64,000 nucleotides of DNA from NCBI GenBank assembly GCA_000403215.2, contig KE159527.1, positions 320,114-384,113 on the forward strand, read 5' to 3'. The translations under genes and the position numbers were made by a program. Shown here in pieces: positions 16,088-25,883 of the stretch. The notes beneath the pieces were generated by a model, which ran no database searches, was not told the DNA's origin, and worked only from the letters and a program-made list of their open reading frames with translations. The stretch comes from Lachnospiraceae bacterium A4 (GTDB taxonomy: Bacteria > Bacillota > Clostridia > Lachnospirales > Lachnospiraceae). Numbering within the stretch: position 1 is the first letter of the stretch; every line of letters starts with the position of its first letter.

Positions 16088-17230
16088 ATGAACTATCGGA
16101 CACTTGGAAATACGGGATATAATGTCAGTGAAATCGGTCTTGGCGGGGAATGGCTGGAACGCCATACCACCGACGAGGTAAGAGAAGTCATTAACCACTG
16201 TGCACAGGCAGGCATCAACATCTTAGACTGCTGGATGTCTGAGCCGAATGTGCGCTCTAACATTGGCGCAGCACTCGAAGGACAGCGTGCGCGCTGGATT
16301 ATTCAGGGACATATCGGCTCTACATGGCAAAATGGCCAGTATGTGCGCACGCGTGAACTTCACAAAGTCCAAGAAGCGTTTCAGGATTTGCTGCATCGTC
16401 TGCGCACAGACTACATAGACCTTGGCATGATTCATTTCGTGGACGAAACTGCCGAATTTCATCAATTAATGAAAGGCAGCGAATTTCTCTCCTACGTCAT
16501 GGCATTAAAAGAAAAAGGTACAATCCGCCACATTGGCATGAGCACCCACAATCCAGATGTCGCAAAGCTCGCAGCAAAGAGCGGTATCGTGGAAATGATA
16601 CTCTTTTCCGTCAATCCCGCCTTCGATATGCTGCCCGCAAGCGAGGACTTAAACGAGTATTTTAAAGAAGAATATGCGGAAAACCTAGGCGGAATCACAC
16701 CGCAGCGCGCGGAACTGTACCGGCTCTGTGAGCAGAACGGTGTCGGTATTACTGTGATGAAGGGCTACGCGGGCGGACGGCTGTTCTCCGCCAAGGACTC
16801 TCCATTTGGCGTGGCACTGACGCCAGTTCAGTGCCTGCACTATGCGCTGACACGCCCCGCCGTCGCAAGCGTCTTAGTCGGCTTTGATACGCCTGCCCAT
16901 GTGGACGCCGCTGTCGCCTACGAGACGGCTTCCGAGGCTGAAAAAGACTATGCGACAGTTCTTGCAAACGCACCGCGGCATGCCTATGTCGGACAGTGTA
17001 CCTACTGCGGGCATTGTGCACCCTGTCCATCTGGAATTGACATCGCCATGGTAAATAAACTGTATGATCTGGCGTCCATGCAGGACACCGTTCCGCCAAC
17101 TGTCCGCGCCCACTATGAAGGCCTGTCTGCGCACGCCGCAGACTGTGTAAAATGCGGCGGATGTGAAAAGCGCTGCCCGTTCGGCGTCCATGTCATTGAA
17201 CGGATGCAGGCGGCGGCAGAGCTGTTTTAA
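16088..17230 (+). CDS. Ferredoxin-type aldo/keto reductase with two C-terminal [4Fe-4S] motifs
   Basis: A 380-residue protein: an AKR barrel (about 1-285) followed by a ferredoxin-like part with CTYCGHCAPCP (about 300-310) and CVKCGGCEKRCP (about 356-367), each able to bind a [4Fe-4S] cluster. In standard AKRs a D-Y-K-H tetrad acts. Here Asp (ILDCW) and His (IHFVD) are visible, but the usual Tyr is replaced within CWMSEPN and the usual Lys position reads IIQGHIG. It may thus use another mechanism or pass electrons through the clusters. AAAGGAGG precedes the ATG. A long terminator follows. Natural substrate unknown. Confidence 0.85.
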   Translation: MNYRTLGNTGYNVSEIGLGGEWLERHTTDEVREVINHCAQAGINILDCWMSEPNVRSNIGAALEGQRARWIIQGHIGSTWQNGQYVRTRELHKVQEAFQDLLHRLRTDYIDLGMIHFVDETAEFHQLMKGSEFLSYVMALKEKGTIRHIGMSTHNPDVAKLAAKSGIVEMILFSVNPAFDMLPASEDLNEYFKEEYAENLGGITPQRAELYRLCEQNGVGITVMKGYAGGRLFSAKDSPFGVALTPVQCLHYALTRPAVASVLVGFDTPAHVDAAVAYETASEAEKDYATVLANAPRHAYVGQCTYCGHCAPCPSGIDIAMVNKLYDLASMQDTVPPTVRAHYEGLSAHAADCVKCGGCEKRCPFGVHVIERMQAAAELF

Positions 17231-17248
17231 TGCAGAACTGTTTCATAT

Positions 17249-17295
17249 CGGATAATATAAAGGCAGGGCGTTTCACCCTGCTTTTATATTATCCG
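17249..17295. terminator. Strong bidirectional terminator
   Basis: A 20-bp stem (CGGATAATATAAAGGCAGGG, 17249-17268, with its near-perfect complement at 17276-17295) between convergent genes. It includes the stop codon of the minus-strand gene. Confidence 0.85.
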
Positions 17296-18989
17296 ATCAG
17301 ACAAGTTTTCCCCTGAAAGGCAAAACCATATTTTCGTATCTGCTCTCGTCCAAACCCTGCCGCCGCCAGCTCTGCCTCGTACTGCTTCTCATTGATTTGA
17401 ATATGGGCATTTGCAAGCGTATCCTCAAGTGTCTGTTCATCTTCGTCCGTATCCAGCACCTTAAACTCAAAAATAAATGCCTTCCCCTTCTTGTCAAGCG
17501 GCTCGAGCATCACATCATATCTGCCATAACCGCTCTCACGGTTTGAGCGGACTTTGTAAGTATCCGCAAGGCTGACCACCATGCCAAGCACAAAGCCGTG
17601 ATAAAAACGTTCCGGCTCTGTCTGGTTTGACGGTTTATTGCCACTGTCAAACGAGTTGAATGTATTGAGCGCAACCTTGTTCATAAATGTATTCATTTTG
17701 CGCACGTTATCATTTAACAGCGCGTGAATAAACTCATTGTAATATCCCCCCGCACTTCCATGAAACCACCCTCTGATCATCTTTGCAAACATATTTCTCA
17801 CTTCCATGTTTGTGAGTGATACGGTGTATAGTTTTGTCTTTTGTTCCCCAACGCGCAAAACCTGTCCGACCCGCAGATACCCCGTTGCCAGCAGCAGGCT
17901 CCAGACTGCATGAACATCTCCGTCAAGCTGATGAAACGCAATCTGTTCATCTAATTCTGTCTCAAAACTGCCGCCCTGCAAAAGTATTTCCATTGTCTGC
18001 TTGATATCAGAATTTCCCTTCTTTACCAGTGAATTAATCAGCTCATTAGAGCTTGTATTTGTCCAGTATGCGTCATATTCGCCATTTTTTCTGAGAAACG
18101 AAGCAATCGACCACGGATTATAGATATCTGTGTACTTGCCAAAGGTAAAGCCGTCATACCACTTTTTCACAGACTGCCTCTCACTGCCAAGTCCCGCCTC
18201 ATCAAGCGCTGCAAAAACCTCCTCCTCCAAAAAGCCAAAATACCGTGCATATTCATTTGAGGTTGTCGTAATCACGTCTGGATTATTCATACTGGAAAAA
18301 ATACTTTCCTTTGCCACTCTGGTAATTCCTGTTATCAGTCCCTTGGATAAATATGGATTATTCTTGAAGGTGCTGCCAAACAGCGTGCAAAAAAAGCTGA
18401 CAGCCTCCTCCCAATACCCAGACAGCCATGCTGCCTGCATTGGTGTATCGTACTCATCTAATATTATAATCACATTTTTTCCATAATAGCGCTGCATGAA
18501 ACCTGCCATACGCCTGATTGCGCCGGCTGCCATACGCCCTTCCATTCCGGGCTTTATGTGCTCAAAATATTCCCGCTCGCTTTTATTCAGCAGCGTTCCC
18601 TCAAGCAAATAACGGTTTTCTCCATATAATTTTGCAATCTCGTCAGAGATCATGTACGCCATATCCTCATATCCGCCTGCCTCAATTCCCGCAAAACTTA
18701 AAAATATGACTGGGAATGTACCTTGCAGATTTCTGTACGCAGCCTCCTCCCAAATGGACAGCCCTTCAAACAAATCTCCTCTGCCTGCATACCGGTTAGA
18801 GAAAAAGCACTCTGTCATACTCATGTTGAGCGTCTTTCCAAAGCGGCGCGGACGCGTGATAATCGTCACATCCGCACCAGTCTCCCACCATTCTTTGATA
18901 AATCCTGTCTTATCAATATAAAACTTCTTTTCTTCGATTACCTTGTCAAACTGCTGTACTCCTAGATTCACGACAACCCTGCTGCCCAT
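17289..18989 (-). CDS. AAA-ATPase-like protein with PD-(D/E)XK nuclease domain
   Basis: A 566-residue protein of the AAA-ATPase-like (PF09820)/PD-(D/E)XK (PF08011) family common in gut Firmicutes and Bacteroidetes. The N-terminus reads FYIDKTGFIKEWWE, then a Walker A-like RPRRFGKTLNMSM (about 45-57) and a Walker B-like VIIILDEYDTPM (about 170-181). The C-terminal nuclease-like part has RYDVMLEP and FIFEFKV (about 485-505), the D...ExK core. The role is unknown; related proteins are thought to belong to mobile or defence functions. The ATG at 18989 has AGGAGG upstream. It is monocistronic. Confidence 0.85.
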   Translation of the reverse strand: MGSRVVVNLGVQQFDKVIEEKKFYIDKTGFIKEWWETGADVTIITRPRRFGKTLNMSMTECFFSNRYAGRGDLFEGLSIWEEAAYRNLQGTFPVIFLSFAGIEAGGYEDMAYMISDEIAKLYGENRYLLEGTLLNKSEREYFEHIKPGMEGRMAAGAIRRMAGFMQRYYGKNVIIILDEYDTPMQAAWLSGYWEEAVSFFCTLFGSTFKNNPYLSKGLITGITRVAKESIFSSMNNPDVITTTSNEYARYFGFLEEEVFAALDEAGLGSERQSVKKWYDGFTFGKYTDIYNPWSIASFLRKNGEYDAYWTNTSSNELINSLVKKGNSDIKQTMEILLQGGSFETELDEQIAFHQLDGDVHAVWSLLLATGYLRVGQVLRVGEQKTKLYTVSLTNMEVRNMFAKMIRGWFHGSAGGYYNEFIHALLNDNVRKMNTFMNKVALNTFNSFDSGNKPSNQTEPERFYHGFVLGMVVSLADTYKVRSNRESGYGRYDVMLEPLDKKGKAFIFEFKVLDTDEDEQTLEDTLANAHIQINEKQYEAELAAAGFGREQIRKYGFAFQGKTCLIG

Positions 18990-19064
18990 ATGCACGCCTC
19001 CTGCCATACTTTTAAACACAGTATATAACAATAAACAGGACTTGACAACTAATTTGCGGCGCGC

Positions 19065-21602
19065 CTATTCAATCTCCCTAAGCTGCTCCACAATGCTTCC
19101 CTTGTTCCAGACCTTGTCTGTCATCGCACAGATGTACACTGCCAGCAGCAGGCATATAATTGATGTCAGAACCGCCGGAAGCACAGTGAAATCATACTTC
19201 ATAAACCACATCGTTTCCGCCAGCACGCGCACCAGCGTCAGCGACAGAACACCGCTTGCCGCAATCCCGACCACGCCTGCCAGCACCGCATAGTACATTC
19301 CTTCATAAACAATCATCTTCCGTAACTGTTTTTTGGTCATGCCGATGCTGCGCATGGACGCAAACTCCTTTTGCCGGGCAATCACGCCTGTCAGAATCAT
19401 ATTGATGAGGTTCAGCACACCGATTCCCCCCAGTATCAGCGCGCTCACAATGCCAACCATGCTGTAAGTGTACTGGGTTTCTTTAAATTCCGCCTCCGCG
19501 GTCAGTCTCGTCTGGACTGTCAGTCCGCTATATTGCGCAATCGCACCAACCTGTGCATTGACCTCATCAAAATCGCCTTCCGCGGCGTTGAACAGACAAT
19601 GAATCGGCTGCTGCATCATGGGAAACTTCTCCCAAAAAACAGGTTCTGCAAAACCAATGCACTCATAACCGCCGCTGCTGTAGCTCATCATCATCGAACT
19701 GGGCATCCCCAGAACCGCCAGAACCGTATACTCCTGTATTGCTCCGCCAATCTCTGCCGCAATCACATCCCCCGCATGATAGTACTGCAATTCATCGTGA
19801 AATTCACTGCGGTCGTCAAGATACCCCACCATCACGACATAGTTTCCGGTACAAAGCTTTTCATAGTCCACACTGCCCTCAATCACCTGTGCCAGCGAAA
19901 GGGCGGACGCATCAAATCCATAAATCATACAGTTTTCATCAAACCCCATGTCGAACTGCATGGTTTCCTGTCCGTTGACACGTTTTATTTTTGCCAAATC
20001 CTCCTGTTTTGAGACATTTTCCGCGTCCGGCAGCATATAGCAGTATGACAGGCCAAAATCCCTGATTCCTTCCATCTCCCTAAGCGTTTGCACTGCCTGC
20101 CGCGGCACTACTTTTCCGTGATTTTCCAGCATCGGCTTGTTATAATCCGCACTCCGCACGTCAAAGTCCGTAATGCTGCCACGCCGCACATACAGCTCCT
20201 GATCCATACTGCCTACAAAGTTCAGAATACTGTTGAGCAGCACCGCACTAAGCGAAATCGAGAGCACCACAAGCACAGTCTTTCCTTTGTTTCTGCCTAA
20301 ATTTTTTGCTGCCATGGACGCAATCCTGTGGCTGGAATCCATACCGCGCTGATGTTTCCTTGCAATATTCTGCACACCGTGATATTTCAATGCCTCAACC
20401 GGAGAAATCCTTCCCGCAATCCTGCCCGGTCTGCCGCAGCTAATGCGAACGGTAATCCAAGTAAAAAGCCCGGACAGCGCCCACACCCACACGGGGGGAA
20501 TGATAAACTCCGCCTCGCTCATGGTGAAATTCGTCATTACAATGGGCAGCAGTGCATTTCCCAGAAGCCAGCCGAGAACCAGCCCGACAGGAATCCCGGT
20601 CAAGGACAGCACAGTTCCTTGGCGGATAACCATGTATCGAATCTGCCGCGGCGATGTTCCGATGGTCTTTAGCTGACCATAGAGACGGATATCCTTCTCG
20701 ACCGAAATCTTAAAGATGTTATAAATAATCAAATACCCTGCAAACAGAATCAGCAGTACACCAATCCCTTCCGCAACATACACCGCCATAGTGTCTCCCA
20801 TGGAAGCGCTCTCGTATACGGGATTGACATGATGAATCAGAAAGCCTTCCTCCCCGCGCTCTGCCGACGGATTATACCCGATTTTTTCGACCATACGGTC
20901 TAGCTGCTCTGCAATATTTTTTTCGCTGGCAAAACTACCGCGAACGCAGTAACTCGTCGTGCGAAGCCATTCATACTCTCCGTCACAGTTTGAGAGCACC
21001 TCCTCCACAAAAGGTTTCGAAACCAGCATTGATGCACTCTGCTCATATTTCCTGCCTTTCCAGATTCCGCAGACGGTCATTTCTTTTTCCATTGGCTTCG
21101 TGCCTGCCATATACTGCAATACAAACGAACATCCAATCGCATCCTCCGGCAGCCCCAGCAGACGCAAAATCTCTGTATCGCAGGCAATTTCATTGATGTT
21201 CTCTGGAGCATGCCCTGCTTCCAAGTGCATAAAGCTGTTTTCCGTCACCACGGTGTCCATCCACCCGATACTGACAGACACATTGTTCAATGTGCTGTTT
21301 ACTGCGCTGGCGACAGACTGTTCAATCCCTGCAATGGCAAATTCCGGCTCCATAACCAGCCTTTCGGCTTCCTCTTGTGTCAGATTTTTCAACGACACCA
21401 TAAACTTTGACCCAACCTGACGGAGCATCTGATTTTTCATTGAAATCTGTGTCCCCTCAAGTACCGTCGTCAGTGCCATAAACATCACTGCCGTCAGAAC
21501 GACCGCAATGACCGCAATGTTGTTCCTTCCCCTGTTTGCCTTCAGGCAATTGTTCGACAATGTCCTGATAAATTTTCGATTATTATTTTCCAATAATTTC
21601 AT
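19065..21602 (-). CDS. ABC transporter permease, MacB/FtsX type
   Basis: An 845-residue membrane protein with an N-terminal transmembrane helix (about 27-47), a large extracellular domain, two FtsX-type three-helix blocks (around 275-385 and 735-830) and a second extracytoplasmic domain between them. Such permeases with a LolD/BceA-like ATPase expel or sense peptides and antibiotics rather than import nutrients. The start codon overlaps the stop of the ATPase gene (ATGA). The two-component system just upstream on the same strand suggests a Bce/Vra-like detoxification module, although the permease has two FtsX blocks and the sensor kinase is of ordinary design. Confidence 0.88.
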   Translation of the reverse strand: MKLLENNNRKFIRTLSNNCLKANRGRNNIAVIAVVLTAVMFMALTTVLEGTQISMKNQMLRQVGSKFMVSLKNLTQEEAERLVMEPEFAIAGIEQSVASAVNSTLNNVSVSIGWMDTVVTENSFMHLEAGHAPENINEIACDTEILRLLGLPEDAIGCSFVLQYMAGTKPMEKEMTVCGIWKGRKYEQSASMLVSKPFVEEVLSNCDGEYEWLRTTSYCVRGSFASEKNIAEQLDRMVEKIGYNPSAERGEEGFLIHHVNPVYESASMGDTMAVYVAEGIGVLLILFAGYLIIYNIFKISVEKDIRLYGQLKTIGTSPRQIRYMVIRQGTVLSLTGIPVGLVLGWLLGNALLPIVMTNFTMSEAEFIIPPVWVWALSGLFTWITVRISCGRPGRIAGRISPVEALKYHGVQNIARKHQRGMDSSHRIASMAAKNLGRNKGKTVLVVLSISLSAVLLNSILNFVGSMDQELYVRRGSITDFDVRSADYNKPMLENHGKVVPRQAVQTLREMEGIRDFGLSYCYMLPDAENVSKQEDLAKIKRVNGQETMQFDMGFDENCMIYGFDASALSLAQVIEGSVDYEKLCTGNYVVMVGYLDDRSEFHDELQYYHAGDVIAAEIGGAIQEYTVLAVLGMPSSMMMSYSSGGYECIGFAEPVFWEKFPMMQQPIHCLFNAAEGDFDEVNAQVGAIAQYSGLTVQTRLTAEAEFKETQYTYSMVGIVSALILGGIGVLNLINMILTGVIARQKEFASMRSIGMTKKQLRKMIVYEGMYYAVLAGVVGIAASGVLSLTLVRVLAETMWFMKYDFTVLPAVLTSIICLLLAVYICAMTDKVWNKGSIVEQLREIE

Positions 21603-22279
21603 CCCTCTCGAACCTCCACTATTTTTCCATCCTCAATATGAATCATACGGTCTGCAATCTGCGCCAGTTCAGGATTGTGCGTGATCATAATCAGTGTCTG
21701 TCCAAACTCCACACTGGTCATCCGCAGCAGCTGCATGACCTCTAAGGACGTCTTGGAATCCAGATTTCCAGTCGGTTCATCCGCAAGGATGATCGCCGGC
21801 TTGCCTGCAAGCGCCCGCGCAATCGCTGCACGCTGCTGCTGTCCGCCTGAAAGATTGTTGGGCAGATGATCGAGTTTTTCCTCCAAGTGCAGCATTTGAA
21901 TGATCTTATTCACATACGCCTTATCCACCTTATTGCCGTCAAGTTCGATTGGCAGCACGATATTCTGGTATACATTCAGAATGGGCACCAAGTTATAATT
22001 CTGAAATACAAAACCAATATTTCTCCTGCGAAATACAGTCAGCTGCTCGTCATTCATTCTGCCAATTTCTTTTCCGCGGATTTTGACACTCCCCGAAGTC
22101 GGTATATCCAGCCCGCCAAGCATATTGAGCAATGTCGATTTTCCGCTGCCGCTCGTGCCAATAATGGAGACAAACTCGCCTTGCCGCACAGCCACGCTGA
22201 CACCGTCCAGCGCCCTTGTGACATTTGGCTCACTGCCATAATATTTCTTTAAATCTTTCGTCTCTAAAATATAGTCCAT
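21599..22279 (-). CDS. ABC transporter ATP-binding protein (LolD/MacB/BceA class)
   Basis: A 226-residue ATPase with Walker A (GTSGSGKST), Q-loop (FVFQNYNLVP), signature LSGGQQQR, Walker B (IILADEPTGNLD) and H-loop (MITHNPE), all canonical. It drives the permease encoded next, with which it overlaps by 4 bp. The ATG at 22279 follows GGGAGGG; the 33-codon upstream extension is not supported by a site. The upstream gap to the sensor kinase holds a stem-loop. Confidence 0.92.
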   Translation of the reverse strand: MDYILETKDLKKYYGSEPNVTRALDGVSVAVRQGEFVSIIGTSGSGKSTLLNMLGGLDIPTSGSVKIRGKEIGRMNDEQLTVFRRRNIGFVFQNYNLVPILNVYQNIVLPIELDGNKVDKAYVNKIIQMLHLEEKLDHLPNNLSGGQQQRAAIARALAGKPAIILADEPTGNLDSKTSLEVMQLLRMTSVEFGQTLIMITHNPELAQIADRMIHIEDGKIVEVREG

Positions 22280-22385
22280 AAAAAACCCTCCCATTTCTGT
22301 TTTGAATCCATCGCTTCTGTGTTCCCTGCCATTATCCTGCAAGCGAAGTCTTGGATATCTTTTTGATAAAATAAGCATATAAAAA

Positions 22386-22431
22386 GATTATCTCAAACTG
22401 TTCTCAAAAAAGTAACAGAATTGAGATAATC
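22386..22431 (-). terminator. Stem-loop between the two-component genes and the ABC genes
   Basis: GATTATCTCAA (22386-22396) pairs with TTGAGATAATC (22421-22431). Minus-strand T residues follow. It could end the kinase transcript or be a regulator site for the ABC genes. Confidence 0.5.
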
Positions 22432-22442
22432 CACTCTACTCC

Positions 22443-23390
22443 TTATTGTCTCTCCACTGGAAGATTCACAAAAACCGTCGTTCCTTTTCCCTCCTTGGAA
22501 TGCACTTCGATAAAGCCCTTTTGTCTCATCACGATTTCACGCGCCAGATACAGCCCGATACCGACACCTTCCACATTCGCGGACTCCGGCTCCCTGTAAA
22601 ACCGCTTGAAAATCATCGGAATGCGTGCTTCGGCAATCCCCCTCCCGCTGTCCTTTATGCCGATTCGCACATAAAAGTCTGTCTTTCTGGCAAAAATAAC
22701 GATTTTTCCCCCGTCCTGCGTATACTTTACGCTATTGTCGAGAATGTTAAACACTGCCTCTGCTGTCCAGCGTGTGTCAAAATAAGCAGTCAGTTCCCCG
22801 CCATCGGCTTTATCCGACACGATGCTCTCATCAATAACAATATCTATCTTTTTCTGCTCTGCCTTGAGCGCCACATCACAGACCGCCTGCGCAATCAGTT
22901 CATACACTGCCTTCTTCTCAGGATGCACCTGCACAATTCCCGTCTCAAGCCGCGACATGCGAATCATGCTTTTCATAAAAAATTCCAGCTTGTCCACCTG
23001 ATGTTCCACTGCCGCCAGAAATTCTTCCCTCTTTTTCTCCTCAAGCTCTTTTCTCTCCAGCAGGTTATGATACATCCGTATGCTGGCAATCGGCGTCTTT
23101 ACCTGATGGGAGATATCTGCAATGATTGTCTCTAGCTGCTGCCGCTGGCGCAGATTCTCCTTCGCTTTCTGCTCCATCACCTCGCCAAGCTGGCATAGTT
23201 TCGCCTGTAGTTTGCCGTTCAGCGTGTCCTTATTTTCCCCAAAATCAATCTCTTTATCTCCCGCAAGAATGGCGTCCAGACTGTACATCAACTGCGTTGT
23301 GTATTGCACCAGCCCATATCTGACATACAGCAAAATGCCGACAGACACCACAAGCAATAGCACCGAGCTTCCTAACAAGATCTCGTTCAT
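22443..23390 (-). CDS. Sensor histidine kinase
   Basis: A 315-residue kinase with a single N-terminal transmembrane helix (about 3-25) and no extracellular sensor domain to speak of, then a HisKA domain (H-box IADISHQVKTPIAS, about 90-103) and HATPase_c (N-box NILDNSVKYT, G-box DSGRGIAE and GVGIGLYLA). Kinases without a sensor loop often receive the signal from a partner protein, and an ABC permease with large outer domains lies just downstream. The response regulator gene is immediately upstream (64-bp gap). Confidence 0.9.
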   Translation of the reverse strand: MNEILLGSSVLLLVVSVGILLYVRYGLVQYTTQLMYSLDAILAGDKEIDFGENKDTLNGKLQAKLCQLGEVMEQKAKENLRQRQQLETIIADISHQVKTPIASIRMYHNLLERKELEEKKREEFLAAVEHQVDKLEFFMKSMIRMSRLETGIVQVHPEKKAVYELIAQAVCDVALKAEQKKIDIVIDESIVSDKADGGELTAYFDTRWTAEAVFNILDNSVKYTQDGGKIVIFARKTDFYVRIGIKDSGRGIAEARIPMIFKRFYREPESANVEGVGIGLYLAREIVMRQKGFIEVHSKEGKGTTVFVNLPVERQ

Positions 23391-23454
23391 TTCTCTTTAA
23401 CTCCCGTTTTCCACTGATACCTTACATCACACTACACTTTCCTACATATAGCCC

Positions 23455-24129
23455 TTATCCGTTTTTCCACTGATATCCTACGCCGTACAGCGTCTTGATG
23501 TACACATGCTCTGGTGCCTCGATTTTTTTCCGCAGCCGGTTAATGTTCACTGCCACGGTATGTTCATCGACAAAATTGCCGCTTTGATCCCAGATTTTTT
23601 CCAATAAAAGACGCTTTGTCAGTACGTTGTCGGCATTCACAATCAAAAGCCGCAGCAGCTTGAACTCCGTCGGCGTCATCATGAGTGTCTCCTCGCCCCG
23701 CACTGCGATCATCTGGTCAAAGTCTATCCGCAAAAATCCGTCATCGTACAGGCTGCGTTCCTCCCGCGCTCCTGTTTTTCGAAGCGCTGCCTGTATTCTG
23801 CGATGGAGAATCGGCATCTTAAACGGCTTTGTGATGTAATCGTCCGCACCGCAGTCAAAGCCCTGCATTTCCTCCTGCTCCATATCCCTTGCCGTCAGAA
23901 AAATGACAGGAATGTCGTGTTTTGATTTGACTGTTCTGCAAAAATCAAATCCGTCCCCATCTGGCAGATTTCCGTCTAACAGAATCAAATCCGGCGCCTC
24001 ACACGCCAAAATCTCTCGTCCCTCTGCCAAGGTATACGCGGAGAATACCTTGTACTTCTCCAGCTCCAAATCATATGTCAGCCCTGCATTCAAGTCCCTG
24101 TCGTCCTCAATTAACAGTATTGTTTTCAT
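23455..24129 (-). CDS. OmpR-family response regulator
   Basis: A 224-residue regulator: receiver domain with acidic pair IEDDRD, phospho-acceptor Asp in LILLDGNLPDGDG (about 52) and the conserved Lys in DYITKPF; then a winged-helix output domain (TPTEFKLLRLL to VGYQWKN). Likely phosphorylated by the kinase encoded downstream and active on the ABC efflux genes. The ATG at 24129 is preferred because CGAGGA lies at suitable spacing; an ATG three codons earlier overlaps that site. Confidence 0.92.
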   Translation of the reverse strand: MKTILLIEDDRDLNAGLTYDLELEKYKVFSAYTLAEGREILACEAPDLILLDGNLPDGDGFDFCRTVKSKHDIPVIFLTARDMEQEEMQGFDCGADDYITKPFKMPILHRRIQAALRKTGAREERSLYDDGFLRIDFDQMIAVRGEETLMMTPTEFKLLRLLIVNADNVLTKRLLLEKIWDQSGNFVDEHTVAVNINRLRKKIEAPEHVYIKTLYGVGYQWKNG

Positions 24130-24165
24130 TGTGATCATTCCTCGATATATTTATAAATAATTACC

Positions 24166-24615
24166 CTATAGCAGTTTATCCAGCGCCGCATTCAGCCGGC
24201 GCTTTAAGTCCTCCAGCTCCGCTTCATCTGGCAGAAACCTGTCGTCTAAAAGTTCCTGTCCAAGCTGCCAGACGGGACCGGGTTTTGGCGTATCGCCCGT
24301 CCTTCTTGGGAAAAAGTGCCAGTGCATATGCAGCCCTCTGCCTGCACCCAACAGCTCATAATTAAGTTTATCCGGCTCAAAAGCATTGTAGACTGCCTCT
24401 GCCACAACTGCCATCTCATGAAGAAATGCATCGCGGAATGCAGGCTCGAGAAAATGCAGTTCTGTCTCATGCTGTTTGCACAGAAACAGCGAATACCCTT
24501 TAATCCGCTGATGATCGCCAATCACCACATACCCTGTATCAAGCTCCCTCACAAAATACGGGTTCTCGTTCTTCTTGATCCAGTCAATCCGCTCACAAAT
24601 CATACAATCACACAT
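24166..24615 (-). CDS. HIT-family nucleotide hydrolase/transferase
   Basis: A 149-residue HIT protein with the histidine triad HMHWHFFPR (about 100-108) and an N-terminal CDCMICERI that may bind zinc. HIT enzymes hydrolyse nucleoside phosphoramidates or dinucleoside polyphosphates. The gene lies 46 bp after the lipoprotein gene and 36 bp before the response regulator. It may be co-transcribed with both, with no obvious functional tie. Confidence 0.88.
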   Translation of the reverse strand: MCDCMICERIDWIKKNENPYFVRELDTGYVVIGDHQRIKGYSLFLCKQHETELHFLEPAFRDAFLHEMAVVAEAVYNAFEPDKLNYELLGAGRGLHMHWHFFPRRTGDTPKPGPVWQLGQELLDDRFLPDEAELEDLKRRLNAALDKLL

Positions 24616-24661
24616 TTTATAGATCCTCCTTTTCCGCCTGCAATACTTTTACAGACTTTAC

Positions 24662-25546
24662 TTATTGCTGCACGTCATCCTTCTTTGCCTCCCACAAGGT
24701 CTCTAACGGTTTAATATCTGTCTCATTGACAATGTACACCAGCCTGATCTTCCCTTCATCCGTCACATACAAGATCAAATACCGTTTTTCACCCTCTTCA
24801 TCGGGAAGCTCATACGCATATGCCGCGTTCCTGATCGTCTCCGCATTGGATTCCCCAAATGTATCCTGAAACACGCCAAAGTCCGTCTCCTTTTCCAAAA
24901 ATGCACGAATCTCCTCCCGGTCCAGCTCCCGCTCAATGGGTACAAACACTTCAGGATAATGCTTGATCCTCCTTGTCTGATATGCTCCCGGCGCCTCCGA
25001 TTCCGCATGAAGTCCAGGCTTAGTGCTAAACTTGAAATCCTCGGCGCAGATCACCTTCTCTGACACCAAGTCAATGCTCCAGACCCCCTCCTCGTTGCGG
25101 TCCATATCGTTTTGAAAAACCATTGAAAAATCACAATAATAATTGGCACCGTCACACACCACTGCAAACCAGTCGCTGCCTCTGCGAATCCTCTTCCCAT
25201 GATCACTGCTGCCTGACTCTGGACCGACACCGTCCCGCTCACACCTCTGTGTCGGTCCCGGATAAAAGGCGAACAGCTTCTCTATCTCCTCGTCAATATC
25301 CTCTGCCTGCTCCAATGCATTCGGGGAAAACAGCGCCTTGATCGCATCTGCATCCCTCGCGTCAACTGCCTCAAAAAATGCGTCCACCGCCGCGTTAAAG
25401 ACCCGGTCCTTTTTTAAGGGATAAAACTTTTTCTCTGCGCTCTCCACTTCGCCAGCCTGCGTCTGTATAGTTTCCTTCGCACAGCCTGACAGGAGAAGTA
25501 CCGATGCCAGTAAGATACTCAAAAATTTCATATTCATTCTCTTCAT
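24662..25546 (-). CDS. DUF5104-type lipoprotein
   Basis: A lipoprotein of about 294 residues with a signal peptide ending in LLLSGC. The mature region (FNAAVDAFFEAVDARDADAIKALFSPNA) is an NTF2/SnoaL-like fold segment typical of DUF5104 proteins of clostridia. Function unknown. The chosen ATG (25546) follows GAGGTATGAAG; other in-frame ATGs lie at 25576 and 25531. It begins a run of same-strand genes ending with the two-component and ABC genes. Confidence 0.78.
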   Translation of the reverse strand: MKRMNMKFLSILLASVLLLSGCAKETIQTQAGEVESAEKKFYPLKKDRVFNAAVDAFFEAVDARDADAIKALFSPNALEQAEDIDEEIEKLFAFYPGPTQRCERDGVGPESGSSDHGKRIRRGSDWFAVVCDGANYYCDFSMVFQNDMDRNEEGVWSIDLVSEKVICAEDFKFSTKPGLHAESEAPGAYQTRRIKHYPEVFVPIERELDREEIRAFLEKETDFGVFQDTFGESNAETIRNAAYAYELPDEEGEKRYLILYVTDEGKIRLVYIVNETDIKPLETLWEAKKDDVQQ

Positions 25547-25652
25547 CACTTCATACCTCTGCGTATTCCTGTTCAACCCACCGGTAAAACGGAAGTTATA
25601 GTGCAGCTATTTTTCTGTCTATAAAGTCAAACAACAACTCCCATATATCAAA

Positions 25653-25702
25653 ATAGGGTATCTAATACTCTGAATACCCATCCAAACCATTAGACACCCT
25701 AT
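25653..25702 (-). terminator. Long hairpin, probable minus-strand terminator
   Basis: ATAGGGTATCTAAT (25653-25666) pairs with ATTAGACACCCTAT (25689-25702), 13 of 14 plus one wobble, followed on the minus strand by TTTTGATATA. A second terminator already follows eno, so the 250 bp between them may produce a small RNA. Confidence 0.55.
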
Positions 25703-25847
25703 CTTGAAAATATTTCATCAAACAGCTATAAAAAATGCTTGTTGGCATATTAGGGTATTGTTGCACATCTCTTACCACTGTTTTAACTAATATTTTGCTG
25801 CGCATTATATATATCGGAGAATTTTGGCAATTGTTTATATTATTTCA

Positions 25848-25883
25848 AATATTTATGTAAATTTCGCATTTTACATAAATATT
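25848..25883. repeat. Perfect 14-bp palindrome in the eno downstream gap
   Basis: AATATTTATGTAAA (25848-25861) and TTTACATAAATATT (25870-25883) with an 8-base loop, in the AT-rich gap 25703-25957. Another short inverted pair (AGTGTGT/ACACACT) lies at 25923-25947. No protein gene is seen in 25547-26023. Confidence 0.5.
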
